From an uncultured Peptococcaceae bacterium (GTDB taxonomy: Bacteria; Bacillota; Peptococcia; Peptococcales; Peptococcaceae), in assembly GCA_900552455.1 (NCBI GenBank), contig URZX01000009.1:1-64000 (forward strand): a stretch of DNA of 64,000 nt. The letters are read 5' to 3'. The notes below the pieces were generated by a model. That model was not told the DNA's origin. It did not search any database and was given only the letters and a program-made list of their open reading frames with translations. Both the position numbers and the translations under genes were made by a program. This document shows, one piece after another, positions 1 to 7,715 of the stretch (position 1 is the first letter of the stretch; every line of letters starts with the position of its first letter).

Positions 1-61
1 ACCAGAAGTTCTATGGGTCATTTTTATTTGTTGCACTTAGATTGTAAATTCACATAAAGAA

Positions 62-104
62 AAATCGCCGAACGTTTTTCGCAATGAAAACGTTCGGCGA
101 TTGT
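62..104 (-). terminator. Intrinsic terminator of the thi-tatD operon
   Basis: A perfect inverted repeat (AATCGCCGAACGTTTT and its complement, 8-nt loop) lies just past the tatD-like stop. On the minus strand the stem is followed by TTTTTCTTT, so it terminates the minus-strand operon. Confidence 0.85.
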
Positions 105-107
105 TGT

Positions 108-848
108 TTAGTAGCTGTGGATGAAGCGCCAGAGGTTGTCGCGGGTCTGGCGCAGCACGTCTTCGGTGGTCATGTGGCGGATCTCGGCGATCTCGCTGGC
201 GATCTGGATGAGGGTGGCGGGATAATCATTCTCGCTGACGTCGCGGCCGGTGGCCCAGCGCACTGCGTCGATGCCGTCGGTCTCAATGAGCAGACGGTCG
301 AGCGGTGTGCGCTCGGCGACGGCGGCAACGGCTGGATCGATGGACGGAAATGGGCCGACGCTCATGTAGCAGCCGAGGGCGAGGTAGTCGTCGAGATAAT
401 CCGGGCAGGAGTACCAGTGCACGTGGTAGGTGTTGGGATGGTGGCGGAGAATCTCCAGCGCTTCCTGCTCCATGCCCTTGATGTGGAGCACGACGGGACG
501 CCCACTGTTTATGGCGAACTTGAGCTGATCGCTAAACCATTTGCGCTGCTCGTCAAGGTCGCTGTCGCACCAGACGTTATCGAGGCCGATCTCGCCGAGG
601 ATGTCCACCATGTTTATGGCGTTGATCATCTCAAAGCCGCCATCGTTCTTTGGCGGCAGATGCCAGGGGTGGATGCCGCCGGAGACAAAAACGTACGGAT
701 TTGCTGCGGCCAGTTGCCGGGCGGTTTTGCATTCTTCAGGTGTGGCGGTGCTCACGATGGTGAGTACGTCGTGAGCGGCGAGAAAACGCGCGGCGAAATC
801 TGAAAGATGGATGTGCGCGTCGCTCAAAAGATTGTCATCAAAAGTCAT
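108..848 (-). CDS. TatD-family metal-dependent hydrolase
   Basis: 246 residues, the usual size of TatD-family (amidohydrolase-fold) DNases and hydrolases acting in the cytoplasm. The metal-binding set is visible in order: D10-A-H12-I-H14, GGIHPWH (57-63), EIGLD (E86), VVLH (H122), H144 and ETDG (D191). It overlaps the upstream ABC ATPase gene by ATGA, so it is the last gene of the TPP-riboswitch operon. A thiamine link is inferred only from this coupling; the family as a whole processes nucleic acid or small esters and amides, and the substrate here is unknown. The last residues are followed directly by a terminator. Confidence 0.9.
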   Translation of the reverse strand: MTFDDNLLSDAHIHLSDFAARFLAAHDVLTIVSTATPEECKTARQLAAANPYVFVSGGIHPWHLPPKNDGGFEMINAINMVDILGEIGLDNVWCDSDLDEQRKWFSDQLKFAINSGRPVVLHIKGMEQEALEILRHHPNTYHVHWYSCPDYLDDYLALGCYMSVGPFPSIDPAVAAVAERTPLDRLLIETDGIDAVRWATGRDVSENDYPATLIQIASEIAEIRHMTTEDVLRQTRDNLWRFIHSY

Positions 849-1582
849 GCGCTTGCCTCCTCACTCAGCAGATGGTGGATGCGTGTGCGCAGATCGCCCT
901 GGGCGTAGAGCCAGTCGCGGCTGCGATCGCGTTTGCTGATCGTGATCTCTTCGCGGATGGACGCCGGGCGACCGCTCAGCACGAGAATGCGGTCGGAAAG
1001 ATAGATGGCTTCGTCGATGTCGTGGGTCACGAGAAGGGTTGTCTTGCCGAGCTGGCTGCGCATGTTCTGGAGCCAGTCCTGCATGTCACCGCGGGTGATG
1101 ACGTCGAGCGCGCCGAAGGGCTCGTCGAGGAGCAGGATGTCTGCCTGGCACATGGCTGTGCGCAGAAACGCTGCGCGCTGGCGCATGCCGCCGGAGAGGG
1201 CATCTGGATAAGCGTCTTCGTAACCAGCGAGTCCAAAGACTGGGAAGAGGGCGCGGGCGCGCTCGGCGGCTTCTTTTTTTGTGCCGTGGATGGCGCCATA
1301 GAGACAAACGTTGTCGAGGATGCTCTTCCAGGGCAGGAGCAGATCTTCCTGTGGCATGTAGGCAAAATGCTCGCTGGTGCCGCTGATCGTGGCGCCGTCG
1401 ACGCGGACGGTGCCGCCTTCTGGCGTGACGATGCCGGCGAGAACGTTTAAGATGGTGCTTTTGCCGCAGCCAGAAGGACCGAGCAGGCTCACAAATTCGC
1501 CGTCTGCGACGTCGAAGGAGAGTCCGCCCAGGATCGTCCGTCCGTCAAAGCTGACGGCAAGCTTGTCGATTTCCAGTTTCAT
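845..1582 (-). CDS. thiZ: ThiZ-like ABC transporter ATP-binding protein
   Basis: 245-residue nucleotide-binding subunit of the nitrate/sulfonate/taurine/HMP class. Walker A GPSGCGKST is at 35-43, the Q loop MPQED near 78, signature LSGGMRQR at 129-136, Walker B ILLLDEP at 149-155 and the H loop at VTHD near 186. The gene starts 12 bp after the binding-protein gene and overlaps tatD by 4 bp. Sequence alone would also fit SsuB or TauB; the TPP riboswitch upstream and the ThiY-like binding protein make thiamine-precursor import the best reading. Confidence 0.88.
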   Translation of the reverse strand: MKLEIDKLAVSFDGRTILGGLSFDVADGEFVSLLGPSGCGKSTILNVLAGIVTPEGGTVRVDGATISGTSEHFAYMPQEDLLLPWKSILDNVCLYGAIHGTKKEAAERARALFPVFGLAGYEDAYPDALSGGMRQRAAFLRTAMCQADILLLDEPFGALDVITRGDMQDWLQNMRSQLGKTTLLVTHDIDEAIYLSDRILVLSGRPASIREEITISKRDRSRDWLYAQGDLRTRIHHLLSEEASA

Positions 1583-1594
1583 CGTTTCACCTGA

Positions 1595-2614
1595 TCACTG
1601 TACAAATTCGTTGGTGTACTGATCGCTGGCTGGGATGGTTTTGTCAATGAGGCCGTTTTCATGCATGAATTCGGTGTAGCCGTCCCAGACGCTGTCTTTC
1701 ATAACGCCCCAGGATTCAGCGTCGCGTGCATATTCCTGAGAGAGGAAAGCCTGGCTTTCTTTGATGAAGTCGAGGTCGTATTCAGGAATGTATTCGGCGA
1801 GGATCTCGGCAGAAGCTTCTGGATTGTCGATCGCGTATTCATAGCCTTTCTTGACAGCGTTCATGAATTTCTGTACGGTTTCCGGATCGTTCTCGATCAT
1901 TTCATCGTTGGTGATGATGACTGGCGTGTAATAGTCGAGGCGTTCGTCGAGGGTGTTCAGCGGCATGTAGTTGAATTCCATGCCGTCCATACGCGCCTGA
2001 GTCAGGGCCCAGCCTTCGAATTCCCAGATCAGATCGATGCCGTTGTTGAGCTGTGCCACGCCGCTGCCGTCGGAGCCGACGATCGTGAGGGTGGATGGGT
2101 CAGCACCAGCAGCGGTCATCACTGCATCGATAACGGCCTGTTCGCTTGGGGATTGCCAGCCAGCGTAGGTTTTTCCTTCAAAATCCGCTGGCCCTTCGAT
2201 GCCGGAATCCTTCAGCGCTGCAAAGCCGGAGGTGTTGTGCTGGATGACGGTGGCGATCGCCTTGATCGGCATTGGTTCTTCGCCAGTGAGGGCGTAGGTC
2301 ACATCTTCCTGATAGCTGACGCCGAATTCCCCTTTGCCAGCAGCAACGAGGGCTGCGGAGGTGTTGTTGTCGCCAGGCTCGATGATGTTGACAGCCAGGC
2401 CTTCGTCTGCGAAGTAGCCTTCTTCCTGCGCTACATAGATGCCGGTGTGGTTTGTGTTCGGGGTATAGTCTAAGATCAGCGTGACTTCCTGGAGATTTTC
2501 GCCAGAAGCGCTGGCAGCGCTCGTGGAAGCCGCATTGTCATTTCCGCCGCCGCAGCCGGTCAGTCCCACAGCCAGCGCAGCGACACAGAGCATCGATACA
2601 AATTTTTTCTTCAT
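1595..2614 (-). CDS. thiY: ThiY-like thiamine-precursor-binding lipoprotein
   Basis: 339 residues. A lipoprotein signal peptide ends in lipobox LTGC (C21), followed by a Gly/Ser/Ala linker and an NMT1/THI5-like periplasmic-binding fold. The motif LDYTPNTNHTG is characteristic of ThiY-type proteins that bind hydroxymethylpyrimidine or its formylamino precursor. The start was placed at ATG 2614 because AAGGAG lies just upstream and the signal peptide begins there; the open frame extends further without a ribosome site. It lies between permease and ATPase genes under a TPP riboswitch. The ligand is inferred. Confidence 0.88.
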   Translation of the reverse strand: MKKKFVSMLCVAALAVGLTGCGGGNDNAASTSAASASGENLQEVTLILDYTPNTNHTGIYVAQEEGYFADEGLAVNIIEPGDNNTSAALVAAGKGEFGVSYQEDVTYALTGEEPMPIKAIATVIQHNTSGFAALKDSGIEGPADFEGKTYAGWQSPSEQAVIDAVMTAAGADPSTLTIVGSDGSGVAQLNNGIDLIWEFEGWALTQARMDGMEFNYMPLNTLDERLDYYTPVIITNDEMIENDPETVQKFMNAVKKGYEYAIDNPEASAEILAEYIPEYDLDFIKESQAFLSQEYARDAESWGVMKDSVWDGYTEFMHENGLIDKTIPASDQYTNEFVQ

Positions 2615-2630
2615 TTTTTCATTCTCCTTA

Positions 2631-3386
2631 CTATTTAGATACAGTGTGATGCGGACAGAGCCAGCGTTTTGCCAGGCTGACCGCACCGTTTAAGAGCAGG
2701 CTCACGACGACCACGACGACCACCGTTGCGAAAACCTTGTCCAGCATGTAGCCGTTTTTCACGCGCAGCATATAGTAGCCCAGCCCCGCCGAGGACGAGA
2801 TCCATTCGCCAACGATCGCACCACCAACGCAGTACGTCGCCGCGACTTTGAGACCGCTGAAGAGGCTCGGCGCTGCTGCTGGGATCTTCACCATCGTGTA
2901 GATCTGGCGCGTCGAAGCGCGGAAGCTTTTGAGCAGATTCACCTGTTTTGGATTCACCTGCGCCAGGCCGTCGGCGAAGGAAATGGCGATCGGAAAATAG
3001 CACATAAAGATGACGATCAACACCTTCGGCGCCATGCCAAAGCCCAGCCAGATGCTGAAAAGCGGCGCCAGCACCATCACCGGCACCGTCTGCGTGACGA
3101 CCAGATGCGGATAGACGCTGTGACGGAATGTTTTCGAGAGATCCATGAGGATCGCCGTCAGCATCGCAAAAGCCAGCGCGATCACCAGCCCGATCACCGC
3201 TTCTTCCAGCGTCACCAGTGTGTGCATCGCCAGCTCGCTGCGGTTTTCCGCCAGCGCTTCCAGGATTTTCGTCGGCGCCGGCAGAATGTACAGCGGCACG
3301 TCGAAAATACGCACGCAGGCTTCCCAGAGCACGATCACGCCGATCGCCACCAGCACAGGCGTCCAAATCGCTCGATTTTTCAGCAA
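2631..3386 (-). CDS. thiX: ThiX-like ABC transporter permease
   Basis: About 250 residues with six predicted membrane helices of the BPD_transp_1 family. The EAA-like cytoplasmic loop is seen around GLAQVNPKQVNLLKSFRAS. It is the first gene after the TPP riboswitch and its terminator. The in-frame ATG at 3404 sits immediately after the terminator U tract with no ribosome site, whereas TTG 3386 has AGGAG 8 nt upstream, so TTG is preferred; ATG 3404 remains possible. Translation could therefore also be affected by the riboswitch fold. Role: membrane channel of the thiamine-precursor importer. Confidence 0.85.
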   Translation of the reverse strand: MLKNRAIWTPVLVAIGVIVLWEACVRIFDVPLYILPAPTKILEALAENRSELAMHTLVTLEEAVIGLVIALAFAMLTAILMDLSKTFRHSVYPHLVVTQTVPVMVLAPLFSIWLGFGMAPKVLIVIFMCYFPIAISFADGLAQVNPKQVNLLKSFRASTRQIYTMVKIPAAAPSLFSGLKVAATYCVGGAIVGEWISSSAGLGYYMLRVKNGYMLDKVFATVVVVVVVSLLLNGAVSLAKRWLCPHHTVSK

Positions 3387-3404
3387 ACCTCCCACTCCTT
3401 CCAT

Positions 3405-3444
3405 AAAAAATGCCACATCATATCGGGCGAGATACGATGTGGCA
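3405..3444 (-). terminator. Riboswitch-controlled terminator before thiX
   Basis: The 14-base arms TGCCACATCGTATC and GATATGATGTGGCA (one mismatch pair) enclose a 6-nt loop and are followed by six U on the minus strand. The hairpin sits directly between the TPP aptamer and the first gene, the normal layout for ligand-induced transcription termination. Confidence 0.85.
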
Positions 3445-3460
3445 GCCTGTGACTGTATGA

Positions 3461-3556
3461 TCCCTACGACGGCATTATCCGACAGGTTCAATGGGTCGAA
3501 GCCGAGCGGCAGTGGCCAGCGGGCTTCCTCTCAGGTTGTCTGGGAACCTCCCCGTT
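3461..3556 (-). promoter_or_regulatory. TPP (THI-element) riboswitch
   Basis: On the minus strand the conserved THI-box segments appear in order: GGGG, CTGAGAGGAAGCCC, GACCCATTGAACCTG, GGATAATGCC and a terminal AGGGA. This is the canonical thiamine pyrophosphate aptamer. Expected action: TPP binding favours the terminator at 3405-3444 and switches off the ThiXYZ importer. Confidence 0.93.
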
Positions 3557-3570
3557 ATGATAGTAGTTTC

Positions 3571-3599
3571 AGTATATCGCGCCAGCGCGCCGCCGTCAA
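3571..3599 (-). promoter_or_regulatory. Promoter of the thi operon
   Basis: On the minus strand TTGACG and TATACT are separated by exactly 17 bp, about 15 bp before the TPP aptamer begins. Confidence 0.75.
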
Positions 3600-3632
3600 C
3601 CGCTCGCTGCCCTTGGCGTGCGGAAGTTTTCC

Positions 3633-3661
3633 TTGCAAAAGCCGGAGAAACAGCGTATTAT
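3633..3661 (+). promoter_or_regulatory. Promoter of the tetR-like gene
   Basis: TTGCAA, 17 bp, TATTAT. The operator palindrome at 3663-3685 starts at once after the -10 element, so the bound regulator would cover the transcription start. Confidence 0.7.
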
Positions 3662-3662
3662 A

Positions 3663-3685
3663 GAAACTGAACAAAGTTCAGCTTC
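3663..3685 (+). promoter_or_regulatory. TetR operator, copy 1
   Basis: Palindrome CTGAAC-AAA-GTTCAG within a 23-bp block that is repeated base for base at 4309-4331. It overlaps the start of transcription of the regulator gene, suggesting autoregulation. Confidence 0.75.
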
Positions 3686-3721
3686 TGTGGCTGATCGTGC
3701 CTTTAGAATGAGGAGGCGTTT

Positions 3722-4276
3722 ATGAACACCCAGATCACCTCTGCCGAGGAAATCCTCAAAGCCGCGCAAAAGATCTTGCTCGAGCATGGCGCCAGCGCGC
3801 TCAACATGCGCGCAGTGGCTGCAGCCTGCGGCGTTTCCGTCGGCTCCATCTATAATTATTTCCCGTCCAAAAGCGCGCTCATCGGTGCCACCATTGAAAG
3901 CGTCTGGACAGAGATCTTTCGCCCCTTCACCAGCCGCTGCTACACCAGCTTCGATGATGCCGCCACCGCGCTGCTCGCCGCGCTGGCCGATGGCGAAGGG
4001 CGCTATCCTGGATTTTTTTCGCTGCACGCGCTGTCTTTCGCCAGCGGCGACAAAGCCGAAGGGCGTGCGCGCATGGCGCAGCATTTCAGCGCCCTGCATG
4101 GAAAATTGGTGGAAGCGCTGGAAAACGACACGCGCATCCGCGCCGGCGTTTTCGACGGCGACCTTTCGCGCGGGAGCTTTGCGCGCTATGTGATGTCGCT
4201 GGCCATTTCTCAGCAGATCCATCCCGGCGGCAGCAGCGCCGCGCTCTTGGCGATGATCCGCAATTGTATCTATTGA
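3722..4276 (+). CDS. TetR/AcrR-family transcriptional regulator
   Basis: 184 residues. The N-terminal helix-turn-helix is clear (NMRAVAAACGVSVGSIYNYF, about residues 25-44), followed by an all-helical ligand/dimerisation domain with no recognisable specificity. ATG 3722 has GAGGAGG upstream. The same palindrome stands before this gene and before the membrane-protein gene downstream, so it very probably represses both. The inducing ligand is unknown. Confidence 0.9.
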   Translation: MNTQITSAEEILKAAQKILLEHGASALNMRAVAAACGVSVGSIYNYFPSKSALIGATIESVWTEIFRPFTSRCYTSFDDAATALLAALADGEGRYPGFFSLHALSFASGDKAEGRARMAQHFSALHGKLVEALENDTRIRAGVFDGDLSRGSFARYVMSLAISQQIHPGGSSAALLAMIRNCIY

Positions 4277-4280
4277 AGAG

Positions 4281-4304
4281 AACCCGCCCGTCGGGTTTTA
4301 TTTT
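4281..4304 (+). terminator. Terminator after the tetR-like gene
   Basis: AACCCG-CCCGT-CGGGTT followed by TTATTTT, a few bases after the stop codon. It separates the regulator from the next gene, which therefore needs its own promoter. Confidence 0.8.
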
Positions 4305-4308
4305 GAAC

Positions 4309-4331
4309 GAAACTGAACAAAGTTCAGCTTC
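4309..4331 (+). promoter_or_regulatory. TetR operator, copy 2
   Basis: The same 23-bp palindromic block as at 3663-3685, here 45 bp before the start codon of the membrane-protein gene. The bases after it (CCGCAGCTGAACGCACC) also resemble those after copy 1. Confidence 0.75.
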
Positions 4332-4375
4332 CGCAGCTGAACGCACCTTTGACATTTAAGAATGGAGGGCTCGCA

Positions 4376-4786
4376 ATGGTTAAAAAGAGAACCTTATTGT
4401 TTCTGGCAGCGCTCGTTTGGCTCGCCGCCGGCGTCAACATCATGCGCATCGGCGTCATCGCTTACAGCGGTCATCTCACGCTTTTGGCAGCCGCCGGTTC
4501 CGTCGTCGTTTTCGTGCTTTTCTGGCGCATGTTCCGCGGTCTTGTTGGCAAACACACCGGCCGCATCCATGATTTTGCCGAAGAGCGTCAGTTTTTCTGG
4601 CGATTTTTCGACGCCCGCTCCTTCGCCATCATGGCCGTGATGATGACAGGCGGCATCACCATCCGCGTCATGCATCTTGCGCCGGATGCGTTCATCGCCA
4701 TTTTCTACACCGGCCTCGGCACAGCGCTGGCCCTCGCCGGCCTCGCCTTTGGCTGCCAGTTTTTCCGCTACAAGGAGCAGGGGTGA
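4376..4786 (+). CDS. Four-helix integral membrane protein, TetR-controlled
   Basis: 136 residues with four predicted membrane segments (roughly 7-25, 33-52, 80-97, 103-123) and a basic/acidic loop around FRGLVGKHTGRIHDFAEERQ. I do not recognise a family. ATG 4376 has GGAGGG 6 bp upstream; an earlier in-frame TTG has no ribosome site. The shared operator ties it to the TetR regulator, so a role in export or tolerance of the regulator's ligand is plausible but not shown. Confidence 0.75.
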   Translation: MVKKRTLLFLAALVWLAAGVNIMRIGVIAYSGHLTLLAAAGSVVVFVLFWRMFRGLVGKHTGRIHDFAEERQFFWRFFDARSFAIMAVMMTGGITIRVMHLAPDAFIAIFYTGLGTALALAGLAFGCQFFRYKEQG

Positions 4787-4828
4787 GCACGTTTTAGCAT
4801 GGAGAAAGGCAATCACAGAACTTTACAG

Positions 4829-4863
4829 GGACCTCACCGAAAAGGAGAGGTCCTTCTCTTTTC
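4829..4863 (+). terminator. Terminator after the membrane-protein gene
   Basis: GGACCTC ... GAGGTCC stem with 11-nt loop followed by TTCTCTTTTC. Confidence 0.75.
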
Positions 4864-4888
4864 ATTTATGAATAGTCCGTGGTATAAT
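4860..4888 (+). promoter_or_regulatory. Probable promoter of the agr-like kinase/regulator operon
   Basis: Perfect -10 TATAAT at 4883-4888 with a weak -35 (TTTCAT) 17 bp upstream. Confidence 0.55.
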
Positions 4889-4959
4889 ATGCATAAGTTT
4901 TGATCGGATTTTGAGGGAAACGATGTTTTAGAAAACTTCACGAAAAGGAAGAGACACAG

Positions 4960-5676
4960 ATGCTACATTTCGCCTTGTGTGATGACGAGCCATTTTGGCG
5001 CGAAAAAATAGCTGCTTATTTTAAGACGCGGGATGATCTTAAAGTCAAACTGAGCTGCTATGACAGCGGAGAGGCCCTGCTGAAAGCCTGTCAACATGAG
5101 AACCTCAGCTTTGATGCCATTTTCCTCGATATGGAAATGCCGGGATTAACCGGCCTCGAAACCGCAAAGGCCCTGCGCGAACTGGGCAGCGAGGCGGTCA
5201 TTGTGTTTGTGACCGGCTACCTGGAATACGCCGTCGAAGGGTATGAGGTGGAAGCTTTCCGGTACCTGCTCAAGCCAAGTTTGGACGCGAAACTGCCGGG
5301 CATTGTGACCGCGCTAATGGAAAAACTAAATGCCCAACGGACCAGCGTTGTTCTCAAAACAACGCTGGGCGAGATCGCCATTGATCCGCAGACCATTCTT
5401 TTCTGCGAGAAAACCGGGCATTATATTACGGTGCACACAGAAAATGCTGTCCATAAAACGCGCATGACCATGGCGGATTTTGAAAAGCTGCTCCCTTCAG
5501 AAACCTTCGTGCGCTGTCACAACGGATTCATCGTCAATCTATCGCAGGTGCGGAATCTCACAGAGAAAAAAGTCATCCTGCAACGGCCAAATCTGGAAGT
5601 GCCCATTGGCAGAAGCTTCAAGGACGACCTGCGCAAAGCGTGGACCCGATATTTGAAAAAGGAGGCAGGGCTATGA
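4960..5676 (+). CDS. AgrA-like LytTR-family response regulator
   Basis: 238 residues. Receiver domain (about 1-125) with acidic pocket D8/D9, phosphoacceptor D57 in FLDMEMPG and conserved K105 (LLKPS). The C-terminal half (about 137-230) is a LytTR DNA-binding domain with the typical FVRCHNGFIVNL strand. Ribosome site AAGGAAGAGA precedes ATG 4960. The stop overlaps the kinase start (ATGA), so the two are co-translated. Together with agrB and agrD downstream it should activate the promoter carrying two direct repeats at 7033-7067. Confidence 0.93.
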   Translation: MLHFALCDDEPFWREKIAAYFKTRDDLKVKLSCYDSGEALLKACQHENLSFDAIFLDMEMPGLTGLETAKALRELGSEAVIVFVTGYLEYAVEGYEVEAFRYLLKPSLDAKLPGIVTALMEKLNAQRTSVVLKTTLGEIAIDPQTILFCEKTGHYITVHTENAVHKTRMTMADFEKLLPSETFVRCHNGFIVNLSQVRNLTEKKVILQRPNLEVPIGRSFKDDLRKAWTRYLKKEAGL

Positions 5677-6974
5677 TGGCGAGTGAAATCGTTCTGGCAG
5701 TCTCTGCGCTGGCCGATGCTCTGGTATTTTTCTTCATCTTTGATGCTTTTTTTGAAAGAAAATCGGACACTCCCCAAGCCTTCTATGGTTGCGGTTTTCT
5801 GATGCTGGCGTTCTGCATCATGCTGAGCAACGCCCTGCTGCAGTTCTCCTTTGCCAACGCCCTTGTGATGATCTTGGCGGCAAGCGTTTGTGCCGGGGCC
5901 TTGTATGACGAGAGATGGTATAAGAAACTCCTGATCGGTTTTTTAAGCTGTACCTTTATGGGTGCGGTTGAGGTCGTTGTGTTGTTTTTGATCGCTGTGA
6001 GCTTTTCTCTCAGCGTCAGCGATATCATCCATATACAAGCCTATCAGATGCTCGGCATTATCGTTTCCAAATGGATGTCTGTAGCAATCTGTATCGCTAT
6101 TCATTCTAAAATATCCAAGCGCAGGCAGTCTATCGGCAAAATATACTGGCTTTTTTTCCTGGTGCTGGTGACCAGCACTATTGTGGCGGTATTCTTGCTG
6201 TTCAAGCTCAATTATGAAAGTGAAACCACCGCCTACAATAGTGCGGCTGTGATTGCTTCGCTGGGCCTTTTGCTGGGGACGCTCTTTGCGCTCTATCTCT
6301 ATGCGCGGCAGATCACGCAAAACGCGCGCATTCTGGAGCAGGAGCAGTACGAGCAGCATATGAAGGCCCAGCTCAAGCATCTGGAAGACAACCTTGCCAA
6401 GCAGGAAGAATTGAGAAAGTTTAAGCATGACCTTTCCAATAAACTGGGCGGCTTAAGAGGATGTCTGCAGGCACATGACATCGATGGCAGCCTTGAGTAC
6501 GTGAATTCCATGACAAACACGCTGTATGATTTAACGCCTGCTTTTAACACCGGCAACATTGCCTTGGATGCCACCCTGAGCACCAAAAAAGCTCTGGCAG
6601 AAAGCAAAGGCATTGCGTTTGAAACCGAGATTCGCCTGGCGGGGAAGCTGCCGTTGCAGCCGGAGGATACCTGCGTCATCTTTGGCAACGCCCTGGACAA
6701 TGCCATCGAAGGCTGTGCGCGCGTCCACGACCGGCCGCAGCGCATCGCCCTCAGCCTCGTTCAGGTGAAGGACCACATCCTCTGCGAGATCACCAACACA
6801 GCCGCCCGGCAAGCGACCTCTACCGAGACCACCTCGAAAAAGGATAAGCTAAACCATGGCTATGGCCTCACCAATCTCAAAGAATCCCTGGCAAAGTATG
6901 GCAGCAGTCCCGAGATCGTGTGGGAAAACGGCGCATTTTCGCTGAGTTTTACGCTGTACGCTAATCAAGAATAG
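5673..6974 (+). CDS. AgrC-like GHKL sensor histidine kinase
   Basis: 433 residues. Six or so predicted membrane helices fill about residues 1-200, then a coiled coil and the histidine motif FKHDLSNKLGGL (H252). The GHKL ATPase domain shows the N box FGNALDNAIEG (N339, N343) and G box GYGLTNLKES. This is the architecture of AgrC/FsrC/ComD peptide receptors. Start ATG 5673 overlaps the regulator stop and has AAAAAGGAGG upstream. Probable ligand: the cyclic peptide made from AgrD by AgrB just downstream. Confidence 0.92.
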   Translation: MMASEIVLAVSALADALVFFFIFDAFFERKSDTPQAFYGCGFLMLAFCIMLSNALLQFSFANALVMILAASVCAGALYDERWYKKLLIGFLSCTFMGAVEVVVLFLIAVSFSLSVSDIIHIQAYQMLGIIVSKWMSVAICIAIHSKISKRRQSIGKIYWLFFLVLVTSTIVAVFLLFKLNYESETTAYNSAAVIASLGLLLGTLFALYLYARQITQNARILEQEQYEQHMKAQLKHLEDNLAKQEELRKFKHDLSNKLGGLRGCLQAHDIDGSLEYVNSMTNTLYDLTPAFNTGNIALDATLSTKKALAESKGIAFETEIRLAGKLPLQPEDTCVIFGNALDNAIEGCARVHDRPQRIALSLVQVKDHILCEITNTAARQATSTETTSKKDKLNHGYGLTNLKESLAKYGSSPEIVWENGAFSLSFTLYANQE

Positions 6975-6975
6975 C

Positions 6976-7028
6976 AAAAAATCACCGTGAAAGAAATCGT
7001 AGAAAATTTCTTTCACGGTGATTTTTTT
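6976..7028 (+). terminator. Terminator between the kinase gene and agrB
   Basis: A 20-bp near-perfect stem (AAATCACCGTGAAAGAAA and its complement) with a T8 tract begins two bases after the kinase stop codon. It makes agrB-agrD a separate transcription unit. Confidence 0.9.
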
Positions 7029-7032
7029 GATG

Positions 7033-7067
7033 AAAACCTGTCGTTTGCGGCCAAAAACCTGTCGTTT
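7033..7067 (+). promoter_or_regulatory. Two LytTR-type direct repeats (AgrA-like binding sites)
   Basis: AAAACCTGTCGTTT occurs at 7033-7046 and 7054-7067, exactly 21 bp apart centre to centre. Two direct repeats two helical turns apart upstream of a -35 element are the classic arrangement for dimers of LytTR regulators such as AgrA, ComE and PlnC. They lie before the agrB promoter and after the kinase terminator. Confidence 0.82.
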
Positions 7068-7079
7068 AGCGCCACCCCA

Positions 7080-7108
7080 TTGTCAGCAGGGATTACGCAA
7101 GCTATACT
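7080..7108 (+). promoter_or_regulatory. agrBD promoter
   Basis: TTGTCA, 17 bp, TATACT; 30 bp before the agrB start and 12 bp after the second LytTR repeat, as expected of an autoinduced promoter. Confidence 0.8.
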
Positions 7109-7137
7109 GAAAAAAACAGGAAAGAGTGTGAAAATTC

Positions 7138-7704
7138 ATGAAACCACTTGCAGACATCACAGCGGCACAGCTCCAGGAGATGGGCATCGTTCGTCAAGAG
7201 GAGCTCGCTATTTACAGATATGGTTTTGATGCGCTGTTTACAGCGCTGCTGCAAATGGCAAGCATTTTTCTGCTGGCCATTGTGGTGGGAAATTTCTTTG
7301 AAACGTTTTTGTTTTTTCTCGCCTTTATCCCGCTTCGTATTTATGCAGGCGGCTATCACGCCGGCACACGCTTAAATTGTTACCTGCTCTCACTGGCAAA
7401 TTATGGTTTATTTTCACTGGCGCTGCTAGTTGTTCCCGGCGCGTTCTATTCTCCGCTCATCTTGTGCGGCTGTGTTTTCTCCGCCGTGATCGTCTTGAGC
7501 TATGCGCCCATTGTTCATGCGAATAGAAAGGCAAGCACCGCCAGCAAGAAGCACTACCGCAGAGTCAGCCTTGTGATAGGCAGCATAGAGATCATCGTGT
7601 TACTAACATTGCAAGTCATTTTTAAGGAAAATCCACTCATCTTTGCCTTTTTCCTGGGCATGATCAGTGAAACCTTATCCATGCTTGCAGTGAAAAATAA
7701 ATAA
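7138..7704 (+). CDS. agrB: AgrB-family autoinducer-processing peptidase
   Basis: 188 residues, polytopic. The catalytic pair of AgrB is present with the correct spacing: H74 in YAGGYHAG and C81 in RLNCYLLS (H77/C84 in Staphylococcus aureus). Basic patch ANRKASTASKKHYRR fits the cytoplasmic loop of the family. It would cleave the C-terminal tail of the AgrD propeptide and close a thiolactone ring at the membrane. Only 11 bp separate it from agrD. Confidence 0.94.
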   Translation: MKPLADITAAQLQEMGIVRQEELAIYRYGFDALFTALLQMASIFLLAIVVGNFFETFLFFLAFIPLRIYAGGYHAGTRLNCYLLSLANYGLFSLALLVVPGAFYSPLILCGCVFSAVIVLSYAPIVHANRKASTASKKHYRRVSLVIGSIEIIVLLTLQVIFKENPLIFAFFLGMISETLSMLAVKNK

Positions 7705-7715
7705 AGGAGTGAAGA

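Noticed and set aside
3404..3491. N-terminal extension of the ThiX-like permease into the riboswitch
   Set aside because: The open frame runs through the TPP aptamer and terminator, which must be untranslated; a ribosome site exists only for TTG 3386.
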